Notes: generated from the letters alone by a model not told the origin. A stretch of 64,000 nt of DNA from an uncultured Steroidobacter sp. (GCA_938008435.1 CALLKK010000018.1:1-64000); one strand, 5' to 3'. Counted from the stretch's first letter, positions 8,065-16,682 are shown. Made by a program: numbers and translations.

Positions 8065-8601
8065 ATGTCTCGAGTAGCTAAACAACCGGTACCGCTGCCG
8101 CAGGGCGTGACCGCGACGATCAGCCCGGATTCGGTGACGATCAAGGGAGCCAAGGGCACCTTGAGCCTTTCGCTCGACAGCCGGCACGTCAAAGTCGTCC
8201 AGGACGGCAACGAGCTCAAGGTCGAGAAGGTGAGCGAGGCCCGCGAGGCCGACATGGTCGCCGGCTCGACGCGTGCGCATCTTGCGAACATCGTCCACGG
8301 CGTGAGCCAGGGTTACGAGCGCAAGCTCGAGCTCGTCGGCGTCGGCTATCGTGCGCAGGCGCAGGGCAAGAACCTGAATCTCACCCTCGGTTTCTCGCAT
8401 CCGGTCGTCTACGAGGCGCCGGAGGGCATCACGATCGAAACGCCCTCGCAGACCGAGATCATCATCAAGGGCTCGGACATCCAGCGCGTCGGCCAGGTGG
8501 CCGCGGACATCCGCGCGTTCCGTCCGCCGGAGCCGTACAAGGGCAAGGGCGTGCGCTACGCGGGCGAGCGAATCGAGCTGAAGGAAGCGAAGAAGAAGTG
8601 A
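8065..8601 (+). CDS. rplF: 50S ribosomal protein L6
   Basis: L6 lies near the factor-binding site by the sarcin-ricin loop. The 178-residue product has two similar alpha/beta domains and the conserved C-terminal motif RPPEPYKGKGVRYAGERI. Its final codons and stop form one arm of the inverted repeat 8597-8651. Confidence 0.98.
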   Translation: MSRVAKQPVPLPQGVTATISPDSVTIKGAKGTLSLSLDSRHVKVVQDGNELKVEKVSEAREADMVAGSTRAHLANIVHGVSQGYERKLELVGVGYRAQAQGKNLNLTLGFSHPVVYEAPEGITIETPSQTEIIIKGSDIQRVGQVAADIRAFRPPEPYKGKGVRYAGERIELKEAKKK

Positions 8602-8651
8602 TTCACGGCGGGCGCTGGGCTCCTTGCAGCCGTAAGCCCGTGCGAATCACT
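8597..8651. repeat. Inverted repeat spanning the rplF stop
   Basis: AGTGATTC (8597-8604) pairs with GAATCACT (8644-8651), and the adjoining CGGGC/GCCCG bases extend the structure imperfectly. It has the same placement between ribosomal genes as the AGGCTGTAGG-type elements but a different sequence. Confidence 0.45.
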
Positions 8652-8677
8652 GTTCACGAATCACGAGTCACTAGGTT

Positions 8678-9028
8678 ATGAACAAGAACGCCCAACGGTT
8701 GAGACGTGCCGCGCGGACCCGCGCGAAGATCCGCGAGCTCAAGGCGCTGCGCTTGTCGGTGCACCGTACGCCGCGGCACATCTACGCGCAGATCTTCGAT
8801 CCGGATTCGAAGGTGCTCGCGGCTGCGTCGACCCTGCAGAAGGAGATCCGTGCGGGGCTGAAGAGCACGGGCAACAAGGAAGCCGCTGCGGCCGTCGGCA
8901 AGGCGATCGCCGAGAAGGCGAAGGCAGCCGGCATCACGCGCGTGGCTTTCGATCGTTCGGGATTCAAGTTCCACGGCCGTATCAAGGCGCTTGCCGATGC
9001 GGCGCGCGAGAACGGGCTCGAGTTCTAG
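8678..9028 (+). CDS. rplR: 50S ribosomal protein L18
   Basis: L18 binds 5S rRNA together with L5 and L25. The 116-residue product has a basic N-terminus (LRRAARTRAKIREL) and the core RTPRHIYAQIFDPDSKVLAAASTL, in two segments typical of the family. Confidence 0.98.
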   Translation: MNKNAQRLRRAARTRAKIRELKALRLSVHRTPRHIYAQIFDPDSKVLAAASTLQKEIRAGLKSTGNKEAAAAVGKAIAEKAKAAGITRVAFDRSGFKFHGRIKALADAARENGLEF

Positions 9029-9099
9029 CCGGAGAAGCTGAGCGACTGGCGGTCGGGTGAGATTCGCGAGCGCCCCTTTCTGAAGCAGGAAACAGGCAA

Positions 9100-9606
9100 A
9101 TGGCCAGAGTTGAGAAAACGGCAGCGACGGACGAGTTCATCGAGAAGCTTGTCGCGGTCAATCGTGTGGCGAAGGTCGTCAAGGGCGGCCGTCAGTTCGG
9201 CTTCACCGCACTGACCGTCGTCGGCGACGGACGCGGCAAGGTGGGCTTCGGCTACGGCAAGGCCCGCGAGGTTCCGATCGCCATCCAGAAGGCGATGCAG
9301 GCGGCGCGCAAGAACATGACGACCGTCGCGCTCAACAACGACACGCTGTACTACCCGGTGCGCGGTAGCCACGGGACGACGCGCGTGTACATGCAGCCGG
9401 CGGCGCAAGGTACCGGCCTCATCGCGGGCGGCAGCATGCGCGCGGTGTTCGAGTGCGCGGGCGTGCGCAACGTGCTCGCGAAGAGCTACGGCTCGCGTAA
9501 CCCGATCAACGTCGTGCGCGCGACCATGAAGGCGCTGACGAGCATTCAGTCGCCTGAGGAAATCGCGGCGAAGCGCGGCAAGCGCGTCGAAGAGATCGTG
9601 GCGTAA
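9100..9606 (+). CDS. rpsE: 30S ribosomal protein S5
   Basis: S5 lies at the mRNA entry site with S3 and S4 and affects decoding accuracy. The 168-residue product has the double-stranded RNA-binding N-domain with VNRVAKVVKGGRQFGFTALT and the C-terminal S5 fold. It starts 71 bp after rplR. Confidence 0.98.
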   Translation: MARVEKTAATDEFIEKLVAVNRVAKVVKGGRQFGFTALTVVGDGRGKVGFGYGKAREVPIAIQKAMQAARKNMTTVALNNDTLYYPVRGSHGTTRVYMQPAAQGTGLIAGGSMRAVFECAGVRNVLAKSYGSRNPINVVRATMKALTSIQSPEEIAAKRGKRVEEIVA

Positions 9607-9634
9607 CTCGTTTCGCGCAAGAGAGGCGACTGAC

Positions 9635-9832
9635 ATGGCGAACGCCAACGACAAGACGATCAAGGTGACGCTCGTGAGGAGCGTTCACGGTCAGCTCGAG
9701 CGCCATCGCGCGACGGTGCGCGGCCTCGGTTTGCGGCGCATCCGCGACACCGTGGTTTTGCGCGATACCCCCGAGATTCGCGGGATGATTCGCGCCTCGA
9801 GCCATCTGCTCAAGGTGGAAGAACAGGGCTGA
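9635..9832 (+). CDS. rpmD: 50S ribosomal protein L30
   Basis: L30 is a small non-essential large-subunit protein. The 65-residue product has the family core KVTLVRSVHGQLERHRATV followed by GLGLRRI. It is 28 bp after rpsE. Confidence 0.97.
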   Translation: MANANDKTIKVTLVRSVHGQLERHRATVRGLGLRRIRDTVVLRDTPEIRGMIRASSHLLKVEEQG

Positions 9833-9845
9833 CGGGGACGGTGGA

Positions 9846-9902
9846 CGGTTGACGGCAAGAGCGTGCTTTTTGCCGTTGCTGTCAGCCGCCATTGGTCAAC
9901 CG
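9846..9902. repeat. Nested inverted repeats between rpmD and rplO
   Basis: The outer arms CGGTTGAC (9846-9853) and GTCAACCG (9895-9902) enclose ACGGCAA (9852-9858) with TTGCCGT (9870-9876). The 3' outer arm ends just before the rplO Shine-Dalgarno site at 9903-9910, so folding could affect rplO translation. Confidence 0.5.
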
Positions 9903-9915
9903 AGAGAAGGTCGAC

Positions 9916-10353
9916 ATGAAGCTAAACACGATTTCTCCAGCACCGGGTAGCAAGAAGCCTCGCCTGCGCGTCGGGCGTGGCTTGTCTGCGGGCCAGGGCA
10001 AGACCTGCGGTCGCGGCACCAAGGGCCAGCGCGCGCGTAAGGGCGGCTACCACAAGGTCGGCTTCGAAGGCGGTCAGATGCCGCTGCAGCGCCGGCTGCC
10101 GAAGTCCGGCTTCCGCTCAAAGGTGGCGCCGACGGTGGCCGAAGTGCGCCTGTCGGAGCTCGCCAAGGTTCAGGGCGATGTGATCGATCTGGCGGCCTTG
10201 AAGGCGGCCAATGTGGTCCCCGCTCAAGCCTTGCGTGCCCGGATCGTGGCCTCCGGCGAAGTCACCAAAGCGCTGACCGTCAAGGGCGTGCACGTGACCA
10301 AGGGCGCCCGCGCGGCGATCGAAGCGGCGGGCGGCAAGATCGAGAACGCCTGA
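9916..10353 (+). CDS. rplO: 50S ribosomal protein L15
   Basis: L15 is a late assembly protein connecting several 23S rRNA domains. ATG 9916 follows GAGAAGG (9903-9910) and gives 145 residues beginning MKLNTISPAPGSKK, against 144 in E. coli. The Gly/Arg/Lys-rich segment GRGTKGQRARKGG is typical. Confidence 0.98.
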   Translation: MKLNTISPAPGSKKPRLRVGRGLSAGQGKTCGRGTKGQRARKGGYHKVGFEGGQMPLQRRLPKSGFRSKVAPTVAEVRLSELAKVQGDVIDLAALKAANVVPAQALRARIVASGEVTKALTVKGVHVTKGARAAIEAAGGKIENA

Positions 10354-10378
10354 CGTCCGACAAGCGAGCCGTTAATCC

Positions 10379-11722
10379 GTGGCCACGAAGTCCAGCGCCG
10401 CATCGATCTCCGCCTTCGGCGAGATGACCCGCTTCGCAGAGCTGCGACAGCGGCTGCTCTTCTTGCTGGGTGCGTTGGTTGTCTACCGCATCGGTACGTT
10501 CATTCCGGTGCCGGGGATCAACCCGGTCGCGCTCGCGCAGTTCTTCCAGGAACAGCAGGGCACGATCCTGAACATGTTCAACATGTTCTCGGGCGGCGCA
10601 CTCGAGCGTCTGTCGATCTTCGCGCTCGGCGTCATGCCGTACATCTCGGCGTCGATCATCATTCAGATGATGGCCGTTGTGGTGCCGCAGCTGGCGGCGA
10701 TCAAGAAGGAGGGCGAGTCCGGGCGGCGCAAGCTGACGCAGTACACCCGTTACGGTACGGTGCTGCTCGCGCTCATTCAGGGCGCTTCGGCTGCGATCGC
10801 GTTCCAGAACCAGGGCGTGGTGATCAATCCGGGCCCGCTGTTCGTGTTCGTTGCGACCACGACGTTGATCGCCGGCACGATGTTCCTGATGTGGCTCGGC
10901 GAGCAGATCACGGAGCGAGGCTTGGGCAACGGCATTTCGATGATCATTCTCGCCGGTATCGTCGCCGGGTTGCCGTCGGCGATCGGCGGCACGCTTGAGC
11001 TCGTGCGCACCGGTCAGATCCATGCCGCGCTCGCCCTGACGCTGTTTGCGATGGTGATTGCGGTGACGGCGTTCGTGGTGTTCGTCGAGCGCGGCCAGCG
11101 CCGCATCCAGGTGAACTATGCGAAGCGCCAGCAGGGTCGCCGGCTCTTTGCGGGGCAGAGCACGCATCTGCCGTTCAAGATCAACATGTCGGGCGTCATT
11201 CCGCCGATCTTCGCCTCGAGCTTGCTGCTCTTCCCGGCGACGATCGCGAGCTGGTCCGGTTCGAGCGGTGAGAGCCTGAGCTGGCTGCAGAGCATCTCGG
11301 CCGCGATGACCCCGGGACAGCCGGCGCACATGGTGCTGTACGGCGGCCTGATCATCTTCTTCTGCTTCTTCTACACGGCGCTCGTGTTCAATTCGCGCGA
11401 AACCGCCGAGAACCTGAAGAAGTCGGGGGCCTTCATCCCCGGTATCCGCCCGGGTCAGCAGACGGGCGAGTACATCGACAAGGTGCTCACGCGCCTGACG
11501 GTCTGGGGCGCTCTGTACGTGACGCTCGTGTGCTTGTTGCCGGAGTTCCTGATCTCTCGGTTCAACGTGCCGTTCTACTTCGGCGGAACGTCGCTGCTGA
11601 TCATTGTGGTGGTGGTGATGGACTTCCAGGCGCAGGTGCACGCTCACCTGATGTCGCACCGCTACGAGGGATTGATGAAGAAGGCGAACCTGCGCGGCTA
11701 TAGCCGGCCGGGGCGCAGCTAG
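10379..11722 (+). CDS. secY: Protein translocase subunit SecY
   Basis: SecY forms the protein-conducting channel of the inner membrane with SecE and SecG. The 447-residue protein has ten predicted membrane helices. Recognisable parts are the plug region after FIPVPGINP, SIFALGVMPYISASIIIQM for helix 2, and the cytoplasmic loop motif NLKKSGAFIPGIRPG before helix 9. The start is GTG at 10379, 25 bp after rplO, with only a weak ribosome-binding site. Confidence 0.98.
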   Translation: MATKSSAASISAFGEMTRFAELRQRLLFLLGALVVYRIGTFIPVPGINPVALAQFFQEQQGTILNMFNMFSGGALERLSIFALGVMPYISASIIIQMMAVVVPQLAAIKKEGESGRRKLTQYTRYGTVLLALIQGASAAIAFQNQGVVINPGPLFVFVATTTLIAGTMFLMWLGEQITERGLGNGISMIILAGIVAGLPSAIGGTLELVRTGQIHAALALTLFAMVIAVTAFVVFVERGQRRIQVNYAKRQQGRRLFAGQSTHLPFKINMSGVIPPIFASSLLLFPATIASWSGSSGESLSWLQSISAAMTPGQPAHMVLYGGLIIFFCFFYTALVFNSRETAENLKKSGAFIPGIRPGQQTGEYIDKVLTRLTVWGALYVTLVCLLPEFLISRFNVPFYFGGTSLLIIVVVVMDFQAQVHAHLMSHRYEGLMKKANLRGYSRPGRS

Positions 11723-11727
11723 GAAAC

Positions 11728-11803
11728 AGGCTGTGGGTAGGCGGGAGGCTGCGGCGAGCCCTTTAGGGGCGGGCTGCAGTCCAGAGCCTACGGCCTACAG
11801 CCT
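11728..11803. repeat. Palindromic intergenic element between secY and rpmJ
   Basis: AGGCTGT (11728-11734) pairs with ACAGCCT (11797-11803), and adjoining GGGTAGGCGGGAGGCT resembles the complement of AGCCTACGGCCT. Imperfect member of the AGGCTGTAGG family in a 120-bp gap. Confidence 0.5.
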
Positions 11804-11842
11804 CTCGTTGAGCGGCGCGAGGAGCGCCGCGGAGAGTGAGTC

Positions 11843-11956
11843 ATGAAGGTTCGTGCGTCTGTCAAGAAAATCTGCAAGAACTGCAAGGTCGTGCGCCGCC
11901 GCGGGGTCGTGTACGTGATCTGCAGCGACGCTCGCCACAAGCAGCGGCAGGGCTGA
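11843..11956 (+). CDS. rpmJ: 50S ribosomal protein L36, zinc-binding form
   Basis: L36 is the smallest large-subunit protein. The 37-residue reading frame starts MKVRASVKKICKNCK and ends RHKQRQG. Cys11, Cys14, Cys27 and His32 form the zinc site, so this is the C+ form. GGAGAGTGAG lies just before the ATG. Position between secY and rpsM is standard. Confidence 0.97.
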   Translation: MKVRASVKKICKNCKVVRRRGVVYVICSDARHKQRQG

Positions 11957-11962
11957 GGAAAG

Positions 11963-12045
11963 GCTACAGGCTGGAGGCTGTAGGCTGGGGCTAGAAAGTA
12001 TCTACGGATACGCCGGCTCCAGCCTCCGGCCCCAAACCTTAAGGC
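11963..12045. repeat. Palindromic intergenic element between rpmJ and rpsM
   Basis: The left half carries GGCTACAGGCTGGAGGCTG and the right half GGCTCCAGCCTCCGGCCCC, largely complementary but imperfect. A small hairpin GTATC-TACG-GATAC lies in the middle. It is the clearest reuse of the AGGCTG words found between rpsC and rplP. Confidence 0.55.
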
Positions 12046-12046
12046 G

Positions 12047-12073
12047 TTGAGTTACTAGGTTTTTTGTTATACA
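12047..12073 (+). promoter_or_regulatory. Possible promoter for the alpha genes (rpsM onward)
   Basis: A -35-like TTGAGT (12047-12052) and -10-like TATACA (12068-12073) are 15 bp apart in an AT-rich stretch that stands out from its surroundings, 34 bp before the rpsM ATG. The short spacing makes this tentative. An S4-binding leader was not recognised. Confidence 0.35.
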
Positions 12074-12106
12074 GTTCCGCGCTTTTCGTCGCGGGGAGTG
12101 CTCGCA

Positions 12107-12487
12107 ATGGCCCGTATCGCCGGGATCAACATACCGATGAACAAGCACGTATGGGTGGGCCTCACCCATATCTACGGCGTCGGTAGGACTCAATCATTGA
12201 AGGCCTGTGCTGCGGCAGGCGTCAAGCCGGACACGCTCGTCAAGGATCTAACCGAGGCGGAAGTCGCCGCCCTCCGTGCGCAGATCGCGAAGCTGACGGT
12301 CGAAGGCGACCTGCGCCGCGAAGTCTCGATGAACATCAAGCGTCTGATGGATCTCGGCTGCTATCGCGGCATCCGTCATCGCCGTGGCCTGCCGGTGCGC
12401 GGTCAGCGTACCCGCACGAATGCGCGTACGCGCAAGGGCCCGCGCAAGGCGGCGGTCAAGATGAATGCACCTCCGGGCAAGGGCTAA
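12107..12487 (+). CDS. rpsM: 30S ribosomal protein S13
   Basis: S13 lies in the head and makes bridges to the large subunit. ATG 12107 gives 126 residues beginning MARIAGINIPMNKHVWVGLT; an in-frame ATG three codons earlier is less likely by family comparison. The basic C-terminal tail RTRTNARTRKGPRK contacts P-site tRNA. Confidence 0.98.
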   Translation: MARIAGINIPMNKHVWVGLTHIYGVGRTQSLKACAAAGVKPDTLVKDLTEAEVAALRAQIAKLTVEGDLRREVSMNIKRLMDLGCYRGIRHRRGLPVRGQRTRTNARTRKGPRKAAVKMNAPPGKG

Positions 12488-12573
12488 TCGCTCGGCTGAT
12501 GGGCAGCTGGCCGCTTGGCTAGCTGGCCAGAAGCGCACCCACAGAGCACAACTTCTCGAGAGTTATTGAACAC

Positions 12574-12972
12574 ATGGCTGAGCAGAAACAAGGCGCGGGC
12601 AAGGGTCGCAAGAAGGTCAAGAAGCACGTGACCGATGCGATCGCGCACGTGCATGCATCCTTCAACAACACGATCGTGACGATCACGGACCGGCAGGGCA
12701 ACACGCTGTCGTGGGCGACCTCGGGCGGCTGCGGCTTCCGCGGCTCGCGCAAGAGCACTCCGTTCGCGGCGCAGGTCGCGGCCGAGAAGGCCGGCACGGC
12801 GGCGCAGGAGCACGGGGTGAAGACGGTGGAAGTGCGCGTCAAGGGCCCGGGTCCCGGCCGCGAGTCCGCGGTGCGTGCGCTCAACGCCTGTGGCCTCAAG
12901 ATCACGAACATTGCCGACGTGACGCCGATTCCGCACAACGGCTGCCGCCCGCCGAAGAAGCGACGCGTCTAA
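12574..12972 (+). CDS. rpsK: 30S ribosomal protein S11
   Basis: S11 forms part of the platform by the E site. The 132-residue product has HVHASFNNTIVTITDRQGN and the C-terminal TPIPHNGCRPPKKRRV. An 86-bp gap with GCTGGCC palindromic words precedes it. Confidence 0.98.
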   Translation: MAEQKQGAGKGRKKVKKHVTDAIAHVHASFNNTIVTITDRQGNTLSWATSGGCGFRGSRKSTPFAAQVAAEKAGTAAQEHGVKTVEVRVKGPGPGRESAVRALNACGLKITNIADVTPIPHNGCRPPKKRRV

Positions 12973-12988
12973 TTCCGAGGAACGTTTC

Positions 12989-13612
12989 ATGGCCCGTTAT
13001 CTAGGTCCTAAGTGCAAGCTGTCGCGCCGCGAAGGTACCGACCTGTTTCTGAAGAGCGGCGTGAAGCCGCTCGAGTCGAAGTGCAAGTTCGAAGTCCCGC
13101 CGGGCGGCGTGAAGGGTGAGCGTCGCGGACGCCTGTCCGACTACGGTCTGCAGCTGCGCGAGAAGCAGAAGCTGCGCCGCATGTACGGCGTGCTCGAGCG
13201 CCAGTTCCGCAACTACTACGTCAAGGCTTCGGGCCGTCCCGGCGCGACGGGCTCGACGCTGCTGCGCTTGCTCGAAGGCCGCCTCGACAACGTGGTTTAT
13301 CGCATGGGCTTTGCGGCCACCCGCGCGGAGGCGCGTCAGCTCGTCAGCCACAAGGCGATTACGGTCAACGGCGAGACGGTGAACATTCCCTCGTATCAGT
13401 GCAAGGCCGGCGACGTGATCGCCGTGCGCGAGAAGGCGCAGAAGCAGCTGCGCATCCAGGCCGCACTGCAGATCAAGGCGCAGGTCGGATTTCCGAGCTG
13501 GGTCGAGGTCGACGAGAAGAAGTTCTCCGGCGTTCTCAAGCAGCTGCCTGATCGCGACGAGATTCTTCCGGACATCAACGAGAACCTCGTTGTGGAGCTG
13601 TACTCGAAGTAA
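12989..13612 (+). CDS. rpsD: 30S ribosomal protein S4
   Basis: S4 starts 30S assembly, affects decoding fidelity and in enteric bacteria represses the alpha operon. The 207-residue product has the N-terminal S4 domain and an S4 RNA-binding fold around RLDNVVYRMGFAATRAEARQ. Only two N-terminal cysteines (Cys9, Cys32) are present, so the zinc-binding four-Cys variant is excluded. The next gene begins 105 bp downstream. Confidence 0.98.
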   Translation: MARYLGPKCKLSRREGTDLFLKSGVKPLESKCKFEVPPGGVKGERRGRLSDYGLQLREKQKLRRMYGVLERQFRNYYVKASGRPGATGSTLLRLLEGRLDNVVYRMGFAATRAEARQLVSHKAITVNGETVNIPSYQCKAGDVIAVREKAQKQLRIQAALQIKAQVGFPSWVEVDEKKFSGVLKQLPDRDEILPDINENLVVELYSK

Positions 13613-13717
13613 TGAGCGCGCGCCGAGCGGATCGGCGCGTGTGGTGGTTGAGTCAAGTCTTGCACTCGTCGCGACGAGTGCGCCAGCCGTTACGGCACAC
13701 AAGCAGGTGAATGGTCC

Positions 13718-14722
13718 ATGCAGGCATCCGTTGGCGAATTCCTGAAGCCGCGCGTCGTCAAAGTCACGCCCACCAACGCCCGTGTGGCGAAGGTCGTGAT
13801 CGAGCCGTTCGAGCGCGGATTCGGTCATACGTTGGGCAATGCGCTCCGACGCGTGCTGCTGTCGTCCATGCCGGGGTGCGCGATCACCGAGGTTGAGATC
13901 GACGGCGTGCTCCACGAGTACACCAGCATCGAGGGCGTGCAAGAAGACGTCGTCGACATCCTGCTCAACCTCAAGCAGGTGGCGATTCGCCTCAACGCGC
14001 GCGATGAGACCGAGCTGCGTCTGCACAAGAAGGGCCCCGGTCCGGTCACGGCTGGCGACATTCAGCTCGATCACGACGTCGAGGTCATCAACCCGGATCT
14101 CGTCATCGCCAACCTGACCAAGGCGGGCGAGCTCAACATGACGCTCAAGGTCGAGCGTGGCCGCGGCTATCGTCCGGCCGTGCAGCGTACGCGCTTTGAG
14201 GAGTCGAGCGGCCCGATCGGCCGCCTGCAGCTCGACGCCTCCTTCAGCCCGATTCGCCGCGTCACCTATACGGTCGAGAGCGCTCGCGTCGAGCAGCGCA
14301 CCGACCTCGACAAGCTGATTCTCGAGATCGAGACAAACGGTACGATCGATCCGGAAGAGGCGATTCGTCGCGCCGGCGCGATTCTCAAGGATCAGCTGTC
14401 CGTCTTCGTCGACCTGCAGGGTCAGGACGAGACCGCTTCGAAGGCCGCCGAGCAGCAGTTCGATCCGATCCTGCTGCGTCCGGTGGACGAGCTCGAACTC
14501 ACGGTGCGCAGCGCGAACTGCTTGAAGGCCGAGAACATCCACTACATCGGCGATCTCGTGCAGCGCACCGAGGTGGAGCTGCTGCGTACGCCGAACCTCG
14601 GCAAGAAGTCGCTCACCGAGATCAAGGAAGTGCTCGAAAGCCACGGCCTCACGCTGGGCATGCGGCTCGACAACTGGCCGCCTGTCAGCCTGAAGCGCGA
14701 CGACGATCGGGATCTGATCTGA
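13718..14722 (+). CDS. rpoA: DNA-directed RNA polymerase subunit alpha
   Basis: Alpha dimerises to seed RNA polymerase assembly, and its C-domain binds UP elements and activators. The 334-residue product has the N-terminal dimerisation domain (FGHTLGNALRRVLLSSMPG near residues 35-53) and a C-terminal helix-hairpin-helix domain (SANCLKAENIHYIGDLVQ, TEIKEVLESHGLTLGM). ATG 13718 follows GCAGGTGA (13703-13710). Confidence 0.99.
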   Translation: MQASVGEFLKPRVVKVTPTNARVAKVVIEPFERGFGHTLGNALRRVLLSSMPGCAITEVEIDGVLHEYTSIEGVQEDVVDILLNLKQVAIRLNARDETELRLHKKGPGPVTAGDIQLDHDVEVINPDLVIANLTKAGELNMTLKVERGRGYRPAVQRTRFEESSGPIGRLQLDASFSPIRRVTYTVESARVEQRTDLDKLILEIETNGTIDPEEAIRRAGAILKDQLSVFVDLQGQDETASKAAEQQFDPILLRPVDELELTVRSANCLKAENIHYIGDLVQRTEVELLRTPNLGKKSLTEIKEVLESHGLTLGMRLDNWPPVSLKRDDDRDLI

Positions 14723-14819
14723 AGAAGCGGATAGGGGATAGCGGAGCGGGAAGACAGGAACTCTCGTCGCTGCCGTCCCCTTTCTACAGCCTACAGACTA
14801 AAGCCTTAAGCCTAAGAAA

Positions 14820-15428
14820 ATGCGTCACCAACTCTCCGGGCGGCAGTTGAGCCGCAATGCGCCGCACCGCTGGGCCATGCTCCGCAACATGGCGGCTTCG
14901 CTGATTCGTCACGAGACGATTCGCACCACGGTTCCGAAAGCCAAAGAGCTGCGTCGCATCGTCGAGCCGCTGATCACCCTCGGCAAGGAAGACACCGATG
15001 CCAACCGTCGTCGCGCGTTCGCGCAGCTGCGCGATGCCGAGGTGGTGGTGAAGCTCTTCGAGGATCTTGGTCCGCGCTTCAAGTCGCGGCCGGGCGGGTA
15101 CACGCGCATCCTGCGCATGGATCCGCGACCGGGCGACGCGGCGCCGATGGCGCTGATGCAGCTCGTCGATCAGCCGCAGCGTGCGGAGGCGACGGAAGGG
15201 GAAGGCGCTGCCGAGGAGAAGGCGCCGAAGAAGGCTGCCAAGAAGCGCACCTCGCCGAAGAAGAAGGCCGTGAAGTCGCCGGAAGAGAAGGCGGCGAAGA
15301 AGGCAAAGGCCGAAGCGAAGGCGGAACAGGAAGCCAAGAAGGCGGAAGAAAAGGCCGCCAAGAAGGCCGCCGCCAAGGCAGCCGCGCCGAAGAAGAAGGC
15401 CGCGGCCAAGAAGAAGTCGGCCAAGTAA
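14820..15428 (+). CDS. rplQ: 50S ribosomal protein L17 with a Lys/Ala-rich C-terminal tail
   Basis: L17 sits near the tunnel exit. Residues 1 to about 118 are the normal L17 domain (MRHQLSGRQLSRNAPHRWAM at the start, DPRPGDAAPMALMQLVD at the end). About 80 more residues follow, made of Lys, Ala and Glu blocks such as KKAEEKAAKKAAAKAAAPKK, giving 202 residues against about 127 in E. coli. The tail resembles histone H1-like or AlgP-like sequences and would be disordered or helical and strongly basic. The frame runs without interruption to a terminator, so a frameshift is unlikely. Confidence 0.97.
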   Translation: MRHQLSGRQLSRNAPHRWAMLRNMAASLIRHETIRTTVPKAKELRRIVEPLITLGKEDTDANRRRAFAQLRDAEVVVKLFEDLGPRFKSRPGGYTRILRMDPRPGDAAPMALMQLVDQPQRAEATEGEGAAEEKAPKKAAKKRTSPKKKAVKSPEEKAAKKAKAEAKAEQEAKKAEEKAAKKAAAKAAAPKKKAAAKKKSAK

Positions 15429-15447
15429 CGTACGCGAGCCAAGCTCG

Positions 15448-15482
15448 AGAAAAAGCCCGGCATCGACCGGGCTTTTTCTTTT
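15448..15482 (+). terminator. Intrinsic terminator of the ribosomal superoperon
   Basis: AGAAAAAGCCCGG (15448-15460) pairs perfectly with 15467-15479 around a CATCGA loop, and the arm ends in a T-run. It lies 19 bp after the rplQ stop and may also stop the convergent apbE transcript, which ends at 15542. Confidence 0.9.
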
Positions 15483-15541
15483 GCGGTCACGTCTCGAGCG
15501 GATCCGGCGTGGCAGCCGACGCGCACGCTGGCCGCGGAACG

Positions 15542-16522
15542 TTACTCAGGCGCCTCCAGGCCCTTCGTGTAAAGCACACGCCCGTCCGGGGTCACGAGGA
15601 TCGCGTCCACGTCATCGAGCGCGTTGTAGATCTCGAGGGCCTCCTCGGCACCAAGCACGAACGCCGTCTTGGACAGCCCGTCGGTGCGCGTGGCCGTCGA
15701 TGCAATGACCGTGGCACTGCGCACCTTGCTCGCGGAATGGCCGGTTTTCGGGTCGATGATGTGGTGATATCGCACCCCGTTGTCGTCGAAGTACCGCTCG
15801 TAGTCGCCGGAGGTGGAGATCGCCGCGTCTTCGAGCGGAATGCGCGCGATGACCTCGTCCTTGCGGTCGGGGTGGCGGATGCCGACGACCCACGGCTGGC
15901 CGAAACGGTCGCCGATGATGCGGCTGTCACCGCCCGCGCTGACCAGCGCACGATTGATGCCGCGTGCCTGCAGAACGGCGATGCCGCGATCGACCGCATA
16001 GCCTTTGCCGATGCCGCCGAGGTCGATGCGTACGCCCGGGCGCGCGAATTTCACCGTGCGCGCCTCGCGGTCGAGCTGAATGTGGCGATAGTTGATGCCG
16101 GGCAGGGCGCTTTCGATCTGCTGCTCGTCCGGACGGACGCGTTGCCTGAAGTCGTAGAGAAAACCCACGCTCGCATACGTGATGTCGAAGGCGCCGCGGG
16201 TGAGCTTGGAATATTCGATCGACGTGGCGAGCAGATCGAATAGCTCCTCGGAGATCTTGACCGGCCTGCTGGCGGCCTCGGCATTCACGAGGGACACCTC
16301 GCTCGTCGGCTTGTACGTGCTCATGGCCGCGTCGATGCGCCGCATTTCGGCAAGCACGGCCTGGATGGCCTCCTGGCCTTTGGCGCGGTCCTCGCTCCAG
16401 AGCTCAACGACGATGCGGGTGCCCATGATCCCGTCTTCGACGTGTTCGATCCATTCCGCATGCGTCGCAAGCGGCAGCGAAAGCCACAGGGCAAGACCGA
16501 CGAGAAGACGGCGAAACAGCAT
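15542..16522 (-). CDS. apbE: FAD:protein FMN transferase (ApbE)
   Basis: ApbE attaches FMN to a threonine of target proteins outside the cytoplasm. The 326-residue product has a signal peptide (LLVGLALWLSLPLATHA), the DLGGIGKGYAVDRG loop near residue 170, and the C-terminal HHIIDPKTGHSA and TDGLSKTAFV motifs that build the FAD and Mg sites. It lies 160 bp downstream of a TonB receptor gene on the same strand. No obvious flavinylation target such as an Rnf, Nqr or PepSY protein is in the window, so its substrate is unknown. Confidence 0.93.
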   Translation of the reverse strand: MLFRRLLVGLALWLSLPLATHAEWIEHVEDGIMGTRIVVELWSEDRAKGQEAIQAVLAEMRRIDAAMSTYKPTSEVSLVNAEAASRPVKISEELFDLLATSIEYSKLTRGAFDITYASVGFLYDFRQRVRPDEQQIESALPGINYRHIQLDREARTVKFARPGVRIDLGGIGKGYAVDRGIAVLQARGINRALVSAGGDSRIIGDRFGQPWVVGIRHPDRKDEVIARIPLEDAAISTSGDYERYFDDNGVRYHHIIDPKTGHSASKVRSATVIASTATRTDGLSKTAFVLGAEEALEIYNALDDVDAILVTPDGRVLYTKGLEAPE

Positions 16523-16645
16523 CGGCGCTCGATATGAAAAAAGCCGTACGGCGGAAGGCCGAGAGTCTACCGCGGTGAAGGGCTCTTCAGCCCGCTGTGT
16601 CTGTTACGCGACGCGCGCGATGCGCACGCGCGGGAGGCGGGAAAG

Positions 16646-16674
16646 TGGGCGAGCCGCCCTCTGCAGGCGGCTCG
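16646..16674 (-). terminator. Hairpin after the TonB receptor gene
   Basis: GGCGAGCCGCC (16646-16656) is perfectly complementary to 16664-16674, directly beyond the receptor stop codon. The T-run is poor, so termination is likely but not certain. Confidence 0.5.
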
Positions 16675-16682
16675 CCGGAAGG

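Noticed and set aside
13001..14644. 547-codon minus-strand frame across rpsD and rpoA
   Set aside because: Antisense to two essential genes with clear family motifs.
15428..15482. Frameshift as the cause of the L17 tail
   Set aside because: The tail stays in one frame with a consistent Lys/Ala/Glu codon pattern and ends at a stop just before a terminator, so it looks like a real extension.
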